Part shown: positions 25,131 through 33,068 of the stretch, one piece after another
Layout of the letters: each line of letters begins with the position of its first letter
Numbering within the stretch: the first letter of the stretch is position 1
Source: Kiritimatiellia bacterium
GTDB taxonomy: Bacteria; Verrucomicrobiota; Kiritimatiellia; UBA8416; JABMPJ01
Direction: 5' to 3'
Assembly (NCBI GenBank): GCA_030745755.1
Contig: JASLOA010000013.1
Span: forward strand, 1 to 64,000
Length of the DNA: 64,000 nucleotides
Program-made: the position numbers and the translations under genes
Notes under the pieces: generated by a model
Seen by the model: the letters and a program-made list of their open reading frames with translations, nothing else
Database searches by the model: none
What the model was told of the DNA's origin: nothing

Positions 25131-25377
25131 AACCACGGAGACACAGAGACACGGAGGAGAGGGGAAAAGAGAATGTCCCGAGAATCGGGCGCGGGTGAAT
25201 ACACCCACACTCCGATTCTCGGGACGTTGTCATCAGGGAGGGAGAGGAGATCACCGAGTGCTCAGTGCACTCTTCCCTCTCCCTTCACAACGTCTTGCGA
25301 ATCCTAGTCGGGCGGTATTCCGCCCAGCGACGGATTCGTGAGACCTCTCCTCCGTGTCTCTGTGCCTCCGTGGTTCA
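25131..25377. repeat. Composite nested-palindrome element, copy B
   Basis: It has the same order as copy A: ACCACGGAGACACAGAGACA arm, hairpin 1 (GTCCCGAGAATCGGG, near-identical to copy A), the conserved core (25236-25285), a second hairpin of different sequence (TTGCGAATCC stem, tip GGGCGGTATTCCGCCC) and the closing arm CTGTGCCTCCGTGGTT. It fills the 25110-25390 gap between the kinase gene and the end of argS. Confidence 0.92.
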
Positions 25378-25390
25378 ATCCCTCTTTTCT

Positions 25391-27136
25391 TCAGATTCGC
25401 TCCAAGGTCTTGAGGCCGAGGAGGTCGAGGCCCTGTTTCAGGACGGTGGCTACGATGGTGCAGAGGCGGACCCGGCTTTCGCGGATGCCTTCGGGTGCTT
25501 TCAGGAAGGGGACGTTCTGGTAGAAGGAACTGTAGGTCTGGGCCAGGTCGTAGAGGTAGTCGGTCAGTACGTTGGGCTTGTACTGGTGTGCCGCACGGGC
25601 CACCACATCCCGGAATCGTATGAGCTGCAAGGCCAGCGTCCGCTCAATGGCTTCCTCCAGGCGCAGCGGCTCGTCTTCGGGTGTTCCTTCGGGGAAGCGT
25701 TCGGCGTACTTGCCTCGCACGCTGGCGATACGGGCGTAGGCATACTGCAGGTAGGGGCCGGAGTTTCCGTCCAGCGCGAGCGCCTTGTCCCAGGTGAAGG
25801 TTACCAGGCTCTGCGGGTTCTGGCTCAGGTCGGCGTACTTCACCGCGCCCACGCCTACGACGGACGCTACGGTGCGGCGCTCCGCTTCAGGCATGTCGGG
25901 CGACGAGGCGGCGATAATCTCAAGGGCGCGGCTTTCGGCTTCGGCCAGAAGCGCTTCGAGCTTGATCACATTGCCTTCACGGGTTGAGAAGGTCGCCTCC
26001 GGCAGTCGCATCAGGCCGAACCAGATATGATCGAGGCCCACGGTGTATTCCAAACGCCGGCAGATCGCGAAGATCTGTTTGAAATGAAGCTGCTGCCGCT
26101 CATCAGTGACGTAGATGATACGGTCGGGATTGAATTCCTCAACGCGCGCCGCCACGGTGGCCAGGTCGGATGTAGCATAGTTGAAGCCGCCATCGCTCTT
26201 GCGGACGATGCAGACCGGCAGTTTCTCTTCCTCAAGCATGACGACCGTGGCGCCTTCGCTCTCGACGGCGAGTCCTGCTTGCTCGAGCCGTTCGACGGTG
26301 CCGGCCAGCTTGTCGCGGTAGTAGCTTTCCCCATGCACAATGTCATAATGCACACCGAGTCGGGCGTACATGCGGTCGAGCTCTTCGAGGCTGAGCCGCA
26401 TGAACATCTCCCACAGCTCCAGGTTCTCCTCGTCCCCGCTCTGCAGCTTGACCAGTTCGCGCCGACACTGCTCGAGCCATTCCTCATCCTGTCGGGTCTT
26501 CTCGTAGCTGAGCACATAGACCCGTTCCAGCTCTTCCAGCGGAGAGGTCTGCATGGCTTGCTCGTCGCCGAAATGGCGATAGCCCATGATCGTGATGCCA
26601 AACTGTGTGCCCCAGTCGCCCAGGTGATTGTCCGCGATGACGCTGTAGCCGAGGAAGCGGTGCATGCGATCGAGCACCGACCCGATGTTGTGCGAGCGCA
26701 GGTGTCCGATGTGGAGAGGCTTGGTCATGTTGGGCGACCCGTAGTCCATGACCACGGTCTTGCCTGCACCGACCTGCGGCACGCCGAGCTGGGCATCGGC
26801 TGCCATGCGCTCGACATGACGGGCCAGCCAGTCGCTGTCGAGGTAGAGATTCAGGAAGCCGGGTCCGGCCACTTCAAGGCGGTCCAGGCAGTCGGGCTGA
26901 TCCGGGGCCTTGGCCACGGTCTCCGCAATAGCGCGCGGGGCCTGGCGCAGCACTTTGGCCAGGCCCATCGCGGCGTTACACTGGTAGTCGCCGAACTCGG
27001 GATTGGCGGTGTCCACCACCGCAATATCTGTAAAGTCGGTATCCGCATCCGGAAAGCATCCCCGGAATGCATCACGGATCCATCCCGAGAGGATCTCCGC
27101 CGGTGACTCGATTGATGTCGCTTCTGTCGCTGTCAT
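25391..27136 (-). CDS. argS: Arginyl-tRNA synthetase
   Basis: 581 residues from the ATG at 27136 (AGGCGGC just upstream); the frame is open further but the extra part derives from the adjacent repeat. The N-terminal additional domain (about 1-110) is followed by the class I signature (DYGSPNMTKPLHIGHLRSHN) and the catalytic core with FSTREGNVIKLEALL in place of a canonical KMSKS loop, as is usual for many ArgRS. The C-terminal anticodon-binding DALR domain ends in SFYQNVPFL. It charges tRNA-Arg. Confidence 0.95.
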   Translation of the reverse strand: MTATEATSIESPAEILSGWIRDAFRGCFPDADTDFTDIAVVDTANPEFGDYQCNAAMGLAKVLRQAPRAIAETVAKAPDQPDCLDRLEVAGPGFLNLYLDSDWLARHVERMAADAQLGVPQVGAGKTVVMDYGSPNMTKPLHIGHLRSHNIGSVLDRMHRFLGYSVIADNHLGDWGTQFGITIMGYRHFGDEQAMQTSPLEELERVYVLSYEKTRQDEEWLEQCRRELVKLQSGDEENLELWEMFMRLSLEELDRMYARLGVHYDIVHGESYYRDKLAGTVERLEQAGLAVESEGATVVMLEEEKLPVCIVRKSDGGFNYATSDLATVAARVEEFNPDRIIYVTDERQQLHFKQIFAICRRLEYTVGLDHIWFGLMRLPEATFSTREGNVIKLEALLAEAESRALEIIAASSPDMPEAERRTVASVVGVGAVKYADLSQNPQSLVTFTWDKALALDGNSGPYLQYAYARIASVRGKYAERFPEGTPEDEPLRLEEAIERTLALQLIRFRDVVARAAHQYKPNVLTDYLYDLAQTYSSFYQNVPFLKAPEGIRESRVRLCTIVATVLKQGLDLLGLKTLERI

Positions 27137-27188
27137 GCCGCCTGCGTATACCGGAAGCAGCGGGGGAATGCACGCCGAAAAGGGGAAG

Positions 27189-27526
27189 GGATGCAACCAC
27201 GAAGGCACGGAGACACGGAGGGGAAGGAAGATGGAGAAGAGTGTCCCGAGAACCGTCCAGTTCGGGATACCGAACTGAACGGTTCTCGGGACGTTGTCCT
27301 CTGGGAGGGAGAGGAGACCACCGAGTGCTCAGTGCACTCTTCCCTCTCCCTTGGAGCAACGTTTCGGAAATCGTTCAGCGAGGCATGCCGCGCCGTAGCA
27401 TTAGCGAAGGCGGGTATTCCTCGCTGGGCTATTTCCGAAACATCTTCTCGTTCCCTTTTCTCCTCCGTGCCTCCGCGTCTCCGTGGTTCAGATTCTTCCT
27501 CTTCGTGCCCTTCGTGGTTGCATCCC
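27189..27526. repeat. Composite nested-palindrome element, copy C (longest)
   Basis: An extra outer arm (27189-27205, GGATGCAACCACGAAGG, inverted at 27509-27525) encloses the usual arms, hairpin 1 (GTCCCGAGAACCG, tip GTTCGGGATACCGAAC), the conserved core (27303-27352) and a second hairpin (TTTCGGAAATCG stem) carrying an inserted GCCGCGCCGTAGCATTAGC piece. It fills the gap between the divergent argS and pcnB genes, so both promoters must lie in or beside it. Confidence 0.92.
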
Positions 27527-27569
27527 TTCTCGAAAAGGATTGCGCGGGCGGGGAGGAAAGGGGATTCTA

Positions 27570-28838
27570 GTGCTTGTGAAGAAACAGAAACTACGCATTT
27601 ACAAGCGCGATGAGCACAATGTGTCGCGTCAGGATATGGATCCGGACGCGATCAAGGTGTTGTATCGCCTTCAGAACAGCGGACACATTGCCTACCTGGT
27701 GGGAGGCGGTGTGCGTGACCTGCTGCTTGGACGCAGGCCCAAGGACTATGACATCTCTACGGATGCGCATCCGAACCGGATTAAGCGGCTGTTCCGGAAT
27801 GCATTCCTGATTGGGCGGCGCTTTCGCCTGGCGCATATCAAGTTTGGCCCGAAGATCATCGAGACGAGCACCTTTCGTCGTGAGCCGGAAGTCGATACGC
27901 GTGCGAAAGGTGAGTTCTTTCACAAGCATGACAACACCTTCGGTACCCCCGAGGAAGATGCGTACCGACGCGATTTCACGATCAATGCGCTGTTCTACAA
28001 TATTGCCGATTACACCGTGATCGACTACGTGGGCGGGCTGCGCGATCTTGAGAAGGGCGCCATTCGTTGTATCGGGAACCCCGACGTGCGCTTCAAAGAG
28101 GATCCCATCCGTATGCTGCGTGCCGTGCGTTTTGCCGCACGTATGGACTTCAACATCGAGCCGCGCACCTGGCGCTCGCTGCGGCGTAACGCGCCGGAGG
28201 CGCTCAAGGCGGCGCCCCCGCGTTTGCTGGAAGAAGTCTACCGCTTCTTCGGATACCGCTCCGGTGCGGCATCTTTCGAGCTTCTGGCACAGTCCCGCCT
28301 CATGGCACAGCTCTTTCCCGAGCTGGCCGCCTTCCTCAAAGCGCGACGCGGTCGCCAGGCTGAGTTTCGGGCGATGCTGGCGGCGTTGGATGCGTTTGGT
28401 GATGACTTTGCGTCACCCAAGCCGGAGCTGATCTTTGCCACGCTGTTGCACGGCATGTTCGAAGTCCGCCGTGCCGAGCATGTGGAGCGCGGAGAGCATC
28501 CGGGCCACGAAGTGATTCGTGAGCTGTTGGAGCCGCTGATGCCGCGCCTGCGGGTCCCGCGCCGTGTCGCCGATCGGCTGGTTCACATCATCGATGCCCA
28601 GCGTCGTTTCGATGAAGAGCCCGGCGAACGCCGTTTCTCCCGGGAGCGATTCATGGCGCAGGAAACCTTCCGGGATGCTCTCGACTTCTTCAGCATCCGC
28701 GTTGCAGCCGGCCAGGCCAGCCCCGCCTTGCTCAAGGATTGGCAGAAGTGGGTCAAGAAAGAGCCGCCGCCGGAGCACGAGGAACGCAGACCGCAGCGAC
28801 GTCGGCGTGGAGGGCGCGGGAAGCTCCGGCCGAGGTAA
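27570..28838 (+). CDS. pcnB: Poly(A) polymerase, PcnB-type nucleotidyltransferase
   Basis: 422 residues from the GTG at 27570 (GGAGGAAAGGGG upstream). The nucleotidyltransferase motif is YLVGGGVRDLLLGRRPKDYD, with catalytic Asp in DYD, then RRDFTINALFYN, the RNA-binding part (EDPIRMLRAVRFAARMDF) and a C-terminal Arg-rich tail (RPQRRRRGGRGKLRPR) typical of PcnB rather than CCA enzymes. It adds 3' A-tails that promote RNA decay. Its stop codon lies in the arm of an 18-bp inverted repeat. Confidence 0.88.
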   Translation: MLVKKQKLRIYKRDEHNVSRQDMDPDAIKVLYRLQNSGHIAYLVGGGVRDLLLGRRPKDYDISTDAHPNRIKRLFRNAFLIGRRFRLAHIKFGPKIIETSTFRREPEVDTRAKGEFFHKHDNTFGTPEEDAYRRDFTINALFYNIADYTVIDYVGGLRDLEKGAIRCIGNPDVRFKEDPIRMLRAVRFAARMDFNIEPRTWRSLRRNAPEALKAAPPRLLEEVYRFFGYRSGAASFELLAQSRLMAQLFPELAAFLKARRGRQAEFRAMLAALDAFGDDFASPKPELIFATLLHGMFEVRRAEHVERGEHPGHEVIRELLEPLMPRLRVPRRVADRLVHIIDAQRRFDEEPGERRFSRERFMAQETFRDALDFFSIRVAAGQASPALLKDWQKWVKKEPPPEHEERRPQRRRRGGRGKLRPR

Positions 28839-28904
28839 GCCCTTCTTGGCTGGACCGGTTCGGAATACCGAACCGCTAAGGCCTGCGAAGGGCTTACCTC
28901 GGCC
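28828..28904. terminator. Bidirectional terminator-like double hairpin
   Basis: A perfect 18-bp pair GGCCGAGGTAAGCCCTTC (28828-28845 with 28887-28904) encloses GGTTCGGAATACCGAACC (28857-28874). It overlaps the pcnB stop and faces the end of the convergent rfaE2 gene. The tip CGGAATACCG is shared with the composite elements. Confidence 0.7.
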
Positions 28905-28957
28905 TCCGCAGAGGCTAGGGGTAGCGTGGCTGGTGCGGGGCCGGGCCTCGCGAGACC

Positions 28958-29443
28958 TCAGGCTTCCAAACCCCGCACCCGATCAATGATCCCGGTCGAG
29001 GAGCGACCTTCGACTTCGGGGGCCAGGATCACCCCGCCACCGTTGCTTTCGACGATTTCTCGACCACAGACCCAGTCGGCCCTGTCGCCGCCCTTGATCA
29101 GGACGTCCGGCAGGAGCTCCTTGATCAGGTTCTCCACATGCAGTTCGTCGAAGATGACGACATAGTCCACGGCCTCCAGCGACGCCACCAGGAGGGCGCG
29201 TTCTTCCTCGTCGACGATCGGTCGATTCTTGCCCTTCAACTCGCGCACCGAACGGTCGGAGTTCAGGCCCACGACCAGCAGGTCGCCCTGCTGGCGCGCG
29301 AACGCCAGATAGCCGGCGTGACCTGCATGCAGCAGGTCGAAACAGCCGTTGGTAAAGGCGACACGTTGGCCTGCCGCTTTCCATTCGGCACGCAAGGCGA
29401 CGATTCCTTCGCGGGAGACAATCTTGGTCTTGGGATCACGCAT
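28958..29443 (-). CDS. rfaE2: D-glycero-beta-D-manno-heptose-1-phosphate adenylyltransferase
   Basis: 161 residues from the ATG at 29443; upstream codons (ILHSAFHYPF) are repeat-encoded. It is a nucleotidyltransferase of the RfaE/HldE C-terminal type: FTNGCFDLLHAGHAGYL with the HxGH motif, VVGLNSDRSVRELKG, KGGDRADWVCGREIV and RSSTGIIDRV. The domain is stand-alone, without the kinase half. It makes ADP-heptose for lipopolysaccharide core, so the organism probably has an LPS outer membrane. Confidence 0.92.
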   Translation of the reverse strand: MRDPKTKIVSREGIVALRAEWKAAGQRVAFTNGCFDLLHAGHAGYLAFARQQGDLLVVGLNSDRSVRELKGKNRPIVDEEERALLVASLEAVDYVVIFDELHVENLIKELLPDVLIKGGDRADWVCGREIVESNGGGVILAPEVEGRSSTGIIDRVRGLEA

Positions 29444-29453
29444 GAAGGGATAA

Positions 29454-29492
29454 TGGAATGCGGAATGCAGAATGTCGAATGCGGAATGCGGC
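29454..29492 (+). repeat. GGAATGC tandem heptamer
   Basis: The units GGAATGC/GGAATGC/AGAATGT/CGAATGC/GGAATGC are in 7-bp register; a third heptamer family, immediately upstream of rfaE2. Confidence 0.85.
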
Positions 29493-29514
29493 TCGGTTCT
29501 GTCTCCGCGGCTGT

Positions 29515-29635
29515 CGACCAAGAAGGAGATCCCTCGACTTCGCTCGGGATGACAGTTCTTGGAACCACCGAGTGTCTAAGGGAATTGTCATGCTGAGCTT
29601 GCCGAAGCATCTCCTCTAAACGACCCTGATGACCA
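29515..29635. repeat. CGAGCGAAG-type pair (copy 4, asymmetric subtype)
   Basis: GATCCCTCGACTTCGCTCGG-GATGACA and TTGTCATGCTGAGCTTGCCG-AAGCATCTCC flank the shared spacer (GGAACCACCGAGTGTCTAAG). Confidence 0.85.
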
Positions 29636-29763
29636 GGGCAACACGCCGTTCACCTCAATCCCGGCGAGCCGTGTGGGTTCTGTCTTCATGTTAGACCCCG
29701 GCATTGGCTTGTTCGCGGGTGAAGTGTATAAGGAAGTTGTGTGATGAGCGCGGGGAGCGATTG

Positions 29764-30573
29764 ATGTACCTCGATTTCTTTGGTCTTAATGAGTATCCGT
29801 TCAACGTAACGAGCGACCCGAGCTTTCTGTATCTCAGTGAGCAGCACCGGGAAGCGTTGGCCTACATGCAGTACGGCATTGAAGCGCGAAAGGGGTTTCT
29901 TGAGATTACCGGTGAGATTGGCGCCGGCAAGACCACGGTCTGCAAAGCGCTGTTGAGCAAGCTCAACGGGTCTTGCCGCACGGCGTTCATCCTCCACTCC
30001 GACCTTTCCGAGCTACAGCTGATCGAGGCCATTCTTGAAGACTTCGGACTGACCGCACCGCGCCGCAGCAAGATTGCCATGGTGCGCGAGTTGAACCGGT
30101 TCCTGCTCGAGGAGCTGAAGCATCATACGAACGTGGTTCTGATCCTGGATGAGGCCCAGACCTTGAAGGTCAAGACGCTGGAGACGATACGCCTGCTGTC
30201 GAATCTTGAAACCGACAAAGAAAAACTGATGCAGATCGTGTTGGTGGGACAGCCGGAGCTGCGCAGGAAGCTGGCATCGCCAAAGTTGACGCAGTTACGG
30301 CAGCGCATCGGGGTTCGCTACCACATCAACCCGTTGCCCGGCGGCGAAATAGAGAAGTACATTCATCATCGCCTGCGCGTGGCCGGCTGTCGTACGGGCA
30401 TCGAATTTGGCGACGGCTGTTACCAGCGCATCCACCACTACTCCGGTGGCGTGCCGCGCCTGATTAATCTGCTGTGCGATCGCGCGCTTCTGGCATCGTT
30501 TGTAAAGGGGCGCCGCATCATTGAATTGGACGTGATTGAGCGTAGCGTTAACGAGATTGAGGGTGAGGTATAA
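29764..30573 (+). CDS. ExeA/GspA-like AAA ATPase
   Basis: 269 residues from the ATG at 29764 (GGGGAG eight bases upstream). The start MYLDFFGLNEYPFNVTSDP is characteristic of ExeA-type ATPases. Walker A is GEIGAGKTT, Walker B LILDEAQTL, sensor-1-like QIVLVGQPELRRKL, and the C-terminal helical lid is GGVPRLINLLCDRALL. It overlaps by 1 base a GspB-like gene. In known systems ExeA-ExeB helps the type II secretin assemble in the wall; no other secretion gene is in the window. Confidence 0.88.
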   Translation: MYLDFFGLNEYPFNVTSDPSFLYLSEQHREALAYMQYGIEARKGFLEITGEIGAGKTTVCKALLSKLNGSCRTAFILHSDLSELQLIEAILEDFGLTAPRRSKIAMVRELNRFLLEELKHHTNVVLILDEAQTLKVKTLETIRLLSNLETDKEKLMQIVLVGQPELRRKLASPKLTQLRQRIGVRYHINPLPGGEIEKYIHHRLRVAGCRTGIEFGDGCYQRIHHYSGGVPRLINLLCDRALLASFVKGRRIIELDVIERSVNEIEGEV

Positions 30574-31298
30574 TGAGTATCATCAGTGAAGCGCTGAAGA
30601 AGGTGGAAGGCAATTCCGATTCGTCTCCGTCAGTGAAGAAACAGGCACCGCAAGTTGAGCTGGTGGATGGTTTTGCCAAGTCATCGCCGCCTCCTCTTTT
30701 CTCGGTCTGGTCCATTGTGCTCTCGACCGTTATGGTGCTTGTGGCTGCCTCGCTCTTGTTCGCCACCTGGTTTATGAACCGGCCGAAGGACTCCGCCTCC
30801 GGGGCGGCTGCGCCCAGACCCGTTTCGCCCCCGGTAAAGGTTGTGGCCACACCCGTCGCCACTGTGCCGGCTGAGCCTGTGCCGGTTGCACCAGCGGTGC
30901 CCGCTGCGCCGGGCGCTGCTCCCGCGGCTGAGCCCGCTGCACCGGAAGTGCAGCCCAGGCCGACCGATCCGATTGAAACTCCCGCCGAACCGGTCAAGGC
31001 GCCATCCGCAACGACCACGCCGCCGGCTGAGACGCCTGCGACGGGCGTTGCCTCGTCTCCAGAAGCTGAACCGGCCGCCAAGCCGGAGGTCAAGACAGCG
31101 CCTGCGGCTCCGAGCAAGCGCGATGATCTCGTGCTGACGGGTGTCGTCTACACGCCACGGGTGCGCATGGCGCATATCAATGGCAAGATCCTCCCTGAAG
31201 GCGCGAAGATCAGGGGCTACCGCATCGTGTCGATCTCGCGCGAGAGCGTGCGCCTCAGCAAGGATGAGCAGTTCTACATTCTTCGGTTGAAGCGGTAG
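30573..31298 (+). CDS. GspB/ExeB-like inner-membrane protein
   Basis: 241 residues. MSIISEALKKVEG opens a cytoplasmic segment, with one membrane span at about 45-67 (SVWSIVLSTVMVLVAASLLF), a long Pro/Ala-rich linker (about 75-180) and a C-terminal domain of about 60 residues (LVLTGVVYTPRVRMAHINGK ... YRIVSISRESVRL) typical of type II secretion protein B. It is translationally coupled to the ExeA-like ATPase and is its expected partner for opening peptidoglycan to a secretin. Confidence 0.85.
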   Translation: MSIISEALKKVEGNSDSSPSVKKQAPQVELVDGFAKSSPPPLFSVWSIVLSTVMVLVAASLLFATWFMNRPKDSASGAAAPRPVSPPVKVVATPVATVPAEPVPVAPAVPAAPGAAPAAEPAAPEVQPRPTDPIETPAEPVKAPSATTTPPAETPATGVASSPEAEPAAKPEVKTAPAAPSKRDDLVLTGVVYTPRVRMAHINGKILPEGAKIRGYRIVSISRESVRLSKDEQFYILRLKR

Positions 31299-31376
31299 GG
31301 CACTTAGTCGTTTCAACGCAAATTGGACGTACATCCTTCTAGTCTCGTGTATCATAATTGCGTTTGTACAACTGGT

Positions 31377-31456
31377 GTGTCATCCCGAGCTTGTCGAGGG
31401 ATCTCGGCCGCCAGGCCGCTTCGCGGAGATCCCTCGACTTCGCTCGGGATGACAGT
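31377..31456. repeat. CGAGCGAAG-type pair (copy 5, symmetric subtype)
   Basis: TGTCATCCCGAGCTTGTCGA-GGGATCTC and GAGATCCCTCGACTTCGCTC-GGGATGACA flank a GCCGCCAGGCCGCTTCGCG loop. It separates the GspB-like gene and the convergent NarL-type gene. Confidence 0.9.
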
Positions 31457-31494
31457 TGGCTCGATCATGCATCGAGAAGTTGTAGCGTTCGGTA

Positions 31495-32163
31495 TTACAC
31501 CGGCCCGAACTCGTCCAGCCGGGCCGCGAACTGTGCCAGTTCGGTAACCGAGCGCAGTCCCAGCTTGCGAACCATGCTGCGCCGGTAGCCGTCGATCGTC
31601 TTGACGCTAACGTTGATATCCGCCGCCATTTCCTTGCGACCTGTTCCGCCACCCATAGCCTGCAGGACCTGCAGTTCCCTATCTGTCAGCGTGGAGATGT
31701 CGGGGGAAGCATTGGGCGTCGCCGCGGCGTTCTGCCCGTGCTTGAGAATGCGCGGTATGAGTTCCTTGCGTACGTAGACGCCACCGTCACGGACCGTACG
31801 AATCGCGGTGATAATCGTAGACGCTGCTTCCTGCTTCATAATGTACCCACGCGCACCGGCGCGGATCGCGCGCTCAGCGTAGAGGCGGTCTTCGTACATT
31901 GAGAACAGCAGGGCGGGAAAGTGCCTGTCCTGTACGAGCATATCGCGCACCAGGTCGAGCCCGCTCTGCTCGCCCAGTCGGAGGTCGACGAGGGCGATGT
32001 CCGGCTTCAGTCGGTTGAACAGACGCATGGCGTCGGCCGCGGTGGCCGCTGTCCCGCAGACTTCCATGTCCGCCTCGGAGTCGATCACCGTACAGATGCC
32101 CCGCGTGGCGACCGGATGATCATCCACCACGAGGATCCTCGTCTTTATGTTCGCCGCCTTCAT
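31495..32163 (-). CDS. NarL/FixJ-family response regulator
   Basis: 222 residues. The receiver has D14-D15, D60 (ALVDLRLG) and K110 (IMKQE). The C-terminal LuxR-type helix-turn-helix (about 155-215) has LTDRELQVLQAMGGGTGRKE and INVSVKTIDGYRRSMVRKLG. No cognate kinase gene is adjacent, so it is an orphan. Confidence 0.93.
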   Translation of the reverse strand: MKAANIKTRILVVDDHPVATRGICTVIDSEADMEVCGTAATAADAMRLFNRLKPDIALVDLRLGEQSGLDLVRDMLVQDRHFPALLFSMYEDRLYAERAIRAGARGYIMKQEAASTIITAIRTVRDGGVYVRKELIPRILKHGQNAAATPNASPDISTLTDRELQVLQAMGGGTGRKEMAADINVSVKTIDGYRRSMVRKLGLRSVTELAQFAARLDEFGPV

Positions 32164-32205
32164 AACCGTTGCTGTTGTAGCAGTCTTGCTACCGTGAGCT
32201 TGAGG

Positions 32206-32769
32206 CTATTGGCGGGATTCCGCAAGGCTGAATTCGCAGCCACAGTAGTCCTGGCGATAGAGGTCGTATTCGCGACTGAGCTCCAGGCTGCGGCGGAAGC
32301 CGTCCTGCTTCTTCAGGTCGACATCCAGGAACGGGCCCATCTCACGCCCGACGCGGAAGATGGTGGTGCTGTCCTTGTGGGGACTGATGGAGAGGGTGGT
32401 GGTGTAGAAATCGAATCCGTGCTCCCGCGCATAGGCCGCCGCGTGGGACAGGCTGAAGGCAAAGCAGCGTTCGCAGCGGGCGCCGCCTTCGGGTTCGCCT
32501 TCATAGCCCTTGATGCACTCCAGCCAGTCTTCGTGGCTGTAGGCGTCCACCACAAAGGGGATCGCCATCTCTTTCGCGAAACGCTCCGCCTCGGCGAGGC
32601 GACGCCAGTACTCCGGCTCGGGTGCAATGTTGGAGTTGGAGAAGAACCCGGTCACGTCATACTTCTCACGCAACCGCTCGATCGATGCCGTGGAGCACGG
32701 CCCACAGCACACGTGAAGCAAGAGGCGCTGCTTTATCTGCTGTTCCGCTGATGGTTCGGGCTCATCCAT
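32206..32769 (-). CDS. queH: Epoxyqueuosine reductase QueH
   Basis: 187 residues of the DUF208/QueH family. The cysteines C21, C22 and C25 (HVCCGPC), the RCERC motif near 100 and the C-terminal YCGCEFS match the Fe-S and active-site cysteines of QueH, the non-homologous replacement for QueG in the last step of queuosine synthesis. YEGEPEGGARCERCF and SISPHKD are typical. No other queuosine gene is in the window. Confidence 0.93.
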   Translation of the reverse strand: MDEPEPSAEQQIKQRLLLHVCCGPCSTASIERLREKYDVTGFFSNSNIAPEPEYWRRLAEAERFAKEMAIPFVVDAYSHEDWLECIKGYEGEPEGGARCERCFAFSLSHAAAYAREHGFDFYTTTLSISPHKDSTTIFRVGREMGPFLDVDLKKQDGFRRSLELSREYDLYRQDYCGCEFSLAESRQ

Positions 32770-32839
32770 GGGGTCCTTCTTATGGATTATTGGGGCATTT
32801 CCGTCCAGCGTTTTTCAGTTGTACTGCGGCTGCAGGGCG

Positions 32840-32965
32840 TGTTGCCCAAGCCATGGGGGTCACTCAAAGGAGATGCTTCGACAAGCTCAGCATGACAATT
32901 CTTTATGAAACTCGGTGATTCCTGAACTGTCATCCCGAGCGCAGTCGAGGGATCTCCTCTTGGGT
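32840..32965. repeat. CGAGCGAAG-type pair (copy 6, asymmetric subtype)
   Basis: GATGCTTCGACAAGCTCAGC-ATGACA, spacer GAAACTCGGTGATTCCTGAA, then TGTCATCCCGAGCGCAGTCG-AGGGATCTCC. The flanking GTTGCCCAAG/CTTGGGTTACAA extends the stem. It occupies most of the 32770-33068 gap. Confidence 0.85.
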
Positions 32966-33068
32966 TACAACCCCTCTAGACATCCATCATCGTCTTTCGA
33001 CATTCATGTTGGCTGCATGATGCGCCTGCTGCTATATATAGACCGCAATGACGAGGAGTCGTGATCTT

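Larger units (their letters stand above)
29444..29763. other. Gene-free gap with two repeat types
   Basis: It contains the GGAATGC heptamer array and a CGAGCGAAG-type pair. Bases 29640-29763 upstream of the ExeA-like gene have no recognisable element beyond GGGGAG before the start. Confidence 0.6.

Noticed and set aside
26027..27106. 359-residue + strand frame over argS
   Set aside because: Antisense to a complete ArgS; no initiation signal or family motif.
27191..27613. Open frames across the argS-pcnB gap (NHEGTETRRG-like peptides)
   Set aside because: They are translations of the ACCACGGAGG arms, not genes.
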